A stretch of DNA of 64,000 bases from Thermogemmatispora carboxidivorans (GTDB lineage Bacteria > Chloroflexota > Ktedonobacteria > Ktedonobacterales > Ktedonobacteraceae), in assembly GCF_000702505.1 (NCBI RefSeq), contig NZ_JNIM01000001.1, positions 5,543,960 through 5,607,959 on the forward strand, in the 5' to 3' direction. The notes beneath the pieces were generated by a model. The model was not told where the DNA came from, searched no databases, and was given only the letters and a program-made list of their open reading frames with translations. Below, piece after piece: positions 63,878 through 64,000 of this stretch. The position numbers and the translations under genes were made by a program. Each line of letters opens with the position of its first letter. Position 1 is the stretch's first letter.

Positions 63878-64000
63878 GCCCTCTGCTGAAGATGGTGACA
63901 AGAGCCAATGCTTTATTGCGCGATGCAGCCATTAATAGTGGCCCCTGGACTGGCACGAGGCACCTCTTCCTTGCCTCGCTGGCCTGCTGAGGAAGATGGG

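Overview
The window reads as a chromosomal segment of a GC-rich bacterium, most likely a thermophilic Ktedonobacteria-type member of the Chloroflexota (Thermogemmatispora-like). This placement is an inference from gene content, the 16S gene standing apart from 23S, and the mixture of families; no database search was possible. Gene density is normal for a chromosome. There is no phage, insertion sequence, integron or CRISPR array.

Layout. 1-3.4 kb: the end of a MoxR ATPase gene, a DUF58 protein and a kinase-fold protein that lacks catalytic residues. 3.4-7.9 kb (minus): a large protein with a phosphorylase-like C-terminus, a DNA methyltransferase and a TcmP-like protein. 8.0-13.7 kb (minus): three tandem GT2 glycosyltransferases downstream of a CruF-like/acyltransferase fusion, a probable set for carotenoid glycosyl ester synthesis. 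13.9-15.4 kb: an ADP-ribosylglycohydrolase whose C-terminal part is out of frame at a G9 tract. 15.6-25.8 kb (minus): a purine operon, purSL-purQM-purC-purF-purD-purE-purN, with two fusion proteins and a class II type PurE that needs no PurK. 26-28.2 kb: a methyltransferase and a LacI-family regulator with a striking triple operator. 28.5-32.2 kb: dnaE and tRNA-Pro. 32.6-35.3 kb: anti-sigma/ECF sigma pair, a small membrane protein, a beta-carbonic anhydrase and a small ORF. 35.7-37.9 kb: 16S rRNA, tRNA-Ile, tRNA-Ala and 5S rRNA with no 23S between them. 38.1-43.0 kb: a membrane-anchored protein, a MidA-type methyltransferase, holA and small membrane proteins including a DUF92 protein. 43.4-48.0 kb: a three-gene set of unknown role (zinc-ribbon protein with seven LPxW motifs, MutL/GlmL-like protein, protein with a KOW-like C-terminus). 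48.1-50.6 kb: a methyltransferase, a cluster of four perfect DnaA boxes, and gpmI. 51-57.3 kb: CCA-adding enzyme, a small tail-anchored-like protein, MerR regulator, APC permease and an acidic membrane protein. 57.5-63.9 kb: FAD/Fe-S oxidoreductase, nucleoside hydrolase, a DUF4352 protein and a PPOX-family gene, three of these four frameshifted.

A recurring feature is genes broken by single-base frame changes, often in G or C runs (about 9.4, 14.2, 51.05, 60.2, 62.9 and 63.05 kb, plus four between 63.3 and 63.75 kb). Because one affected gene (cca) should be essential when the tRNAs do not encode CCA, at least some are probably sequence errors, or possibly slippage sites, rather than real decay.
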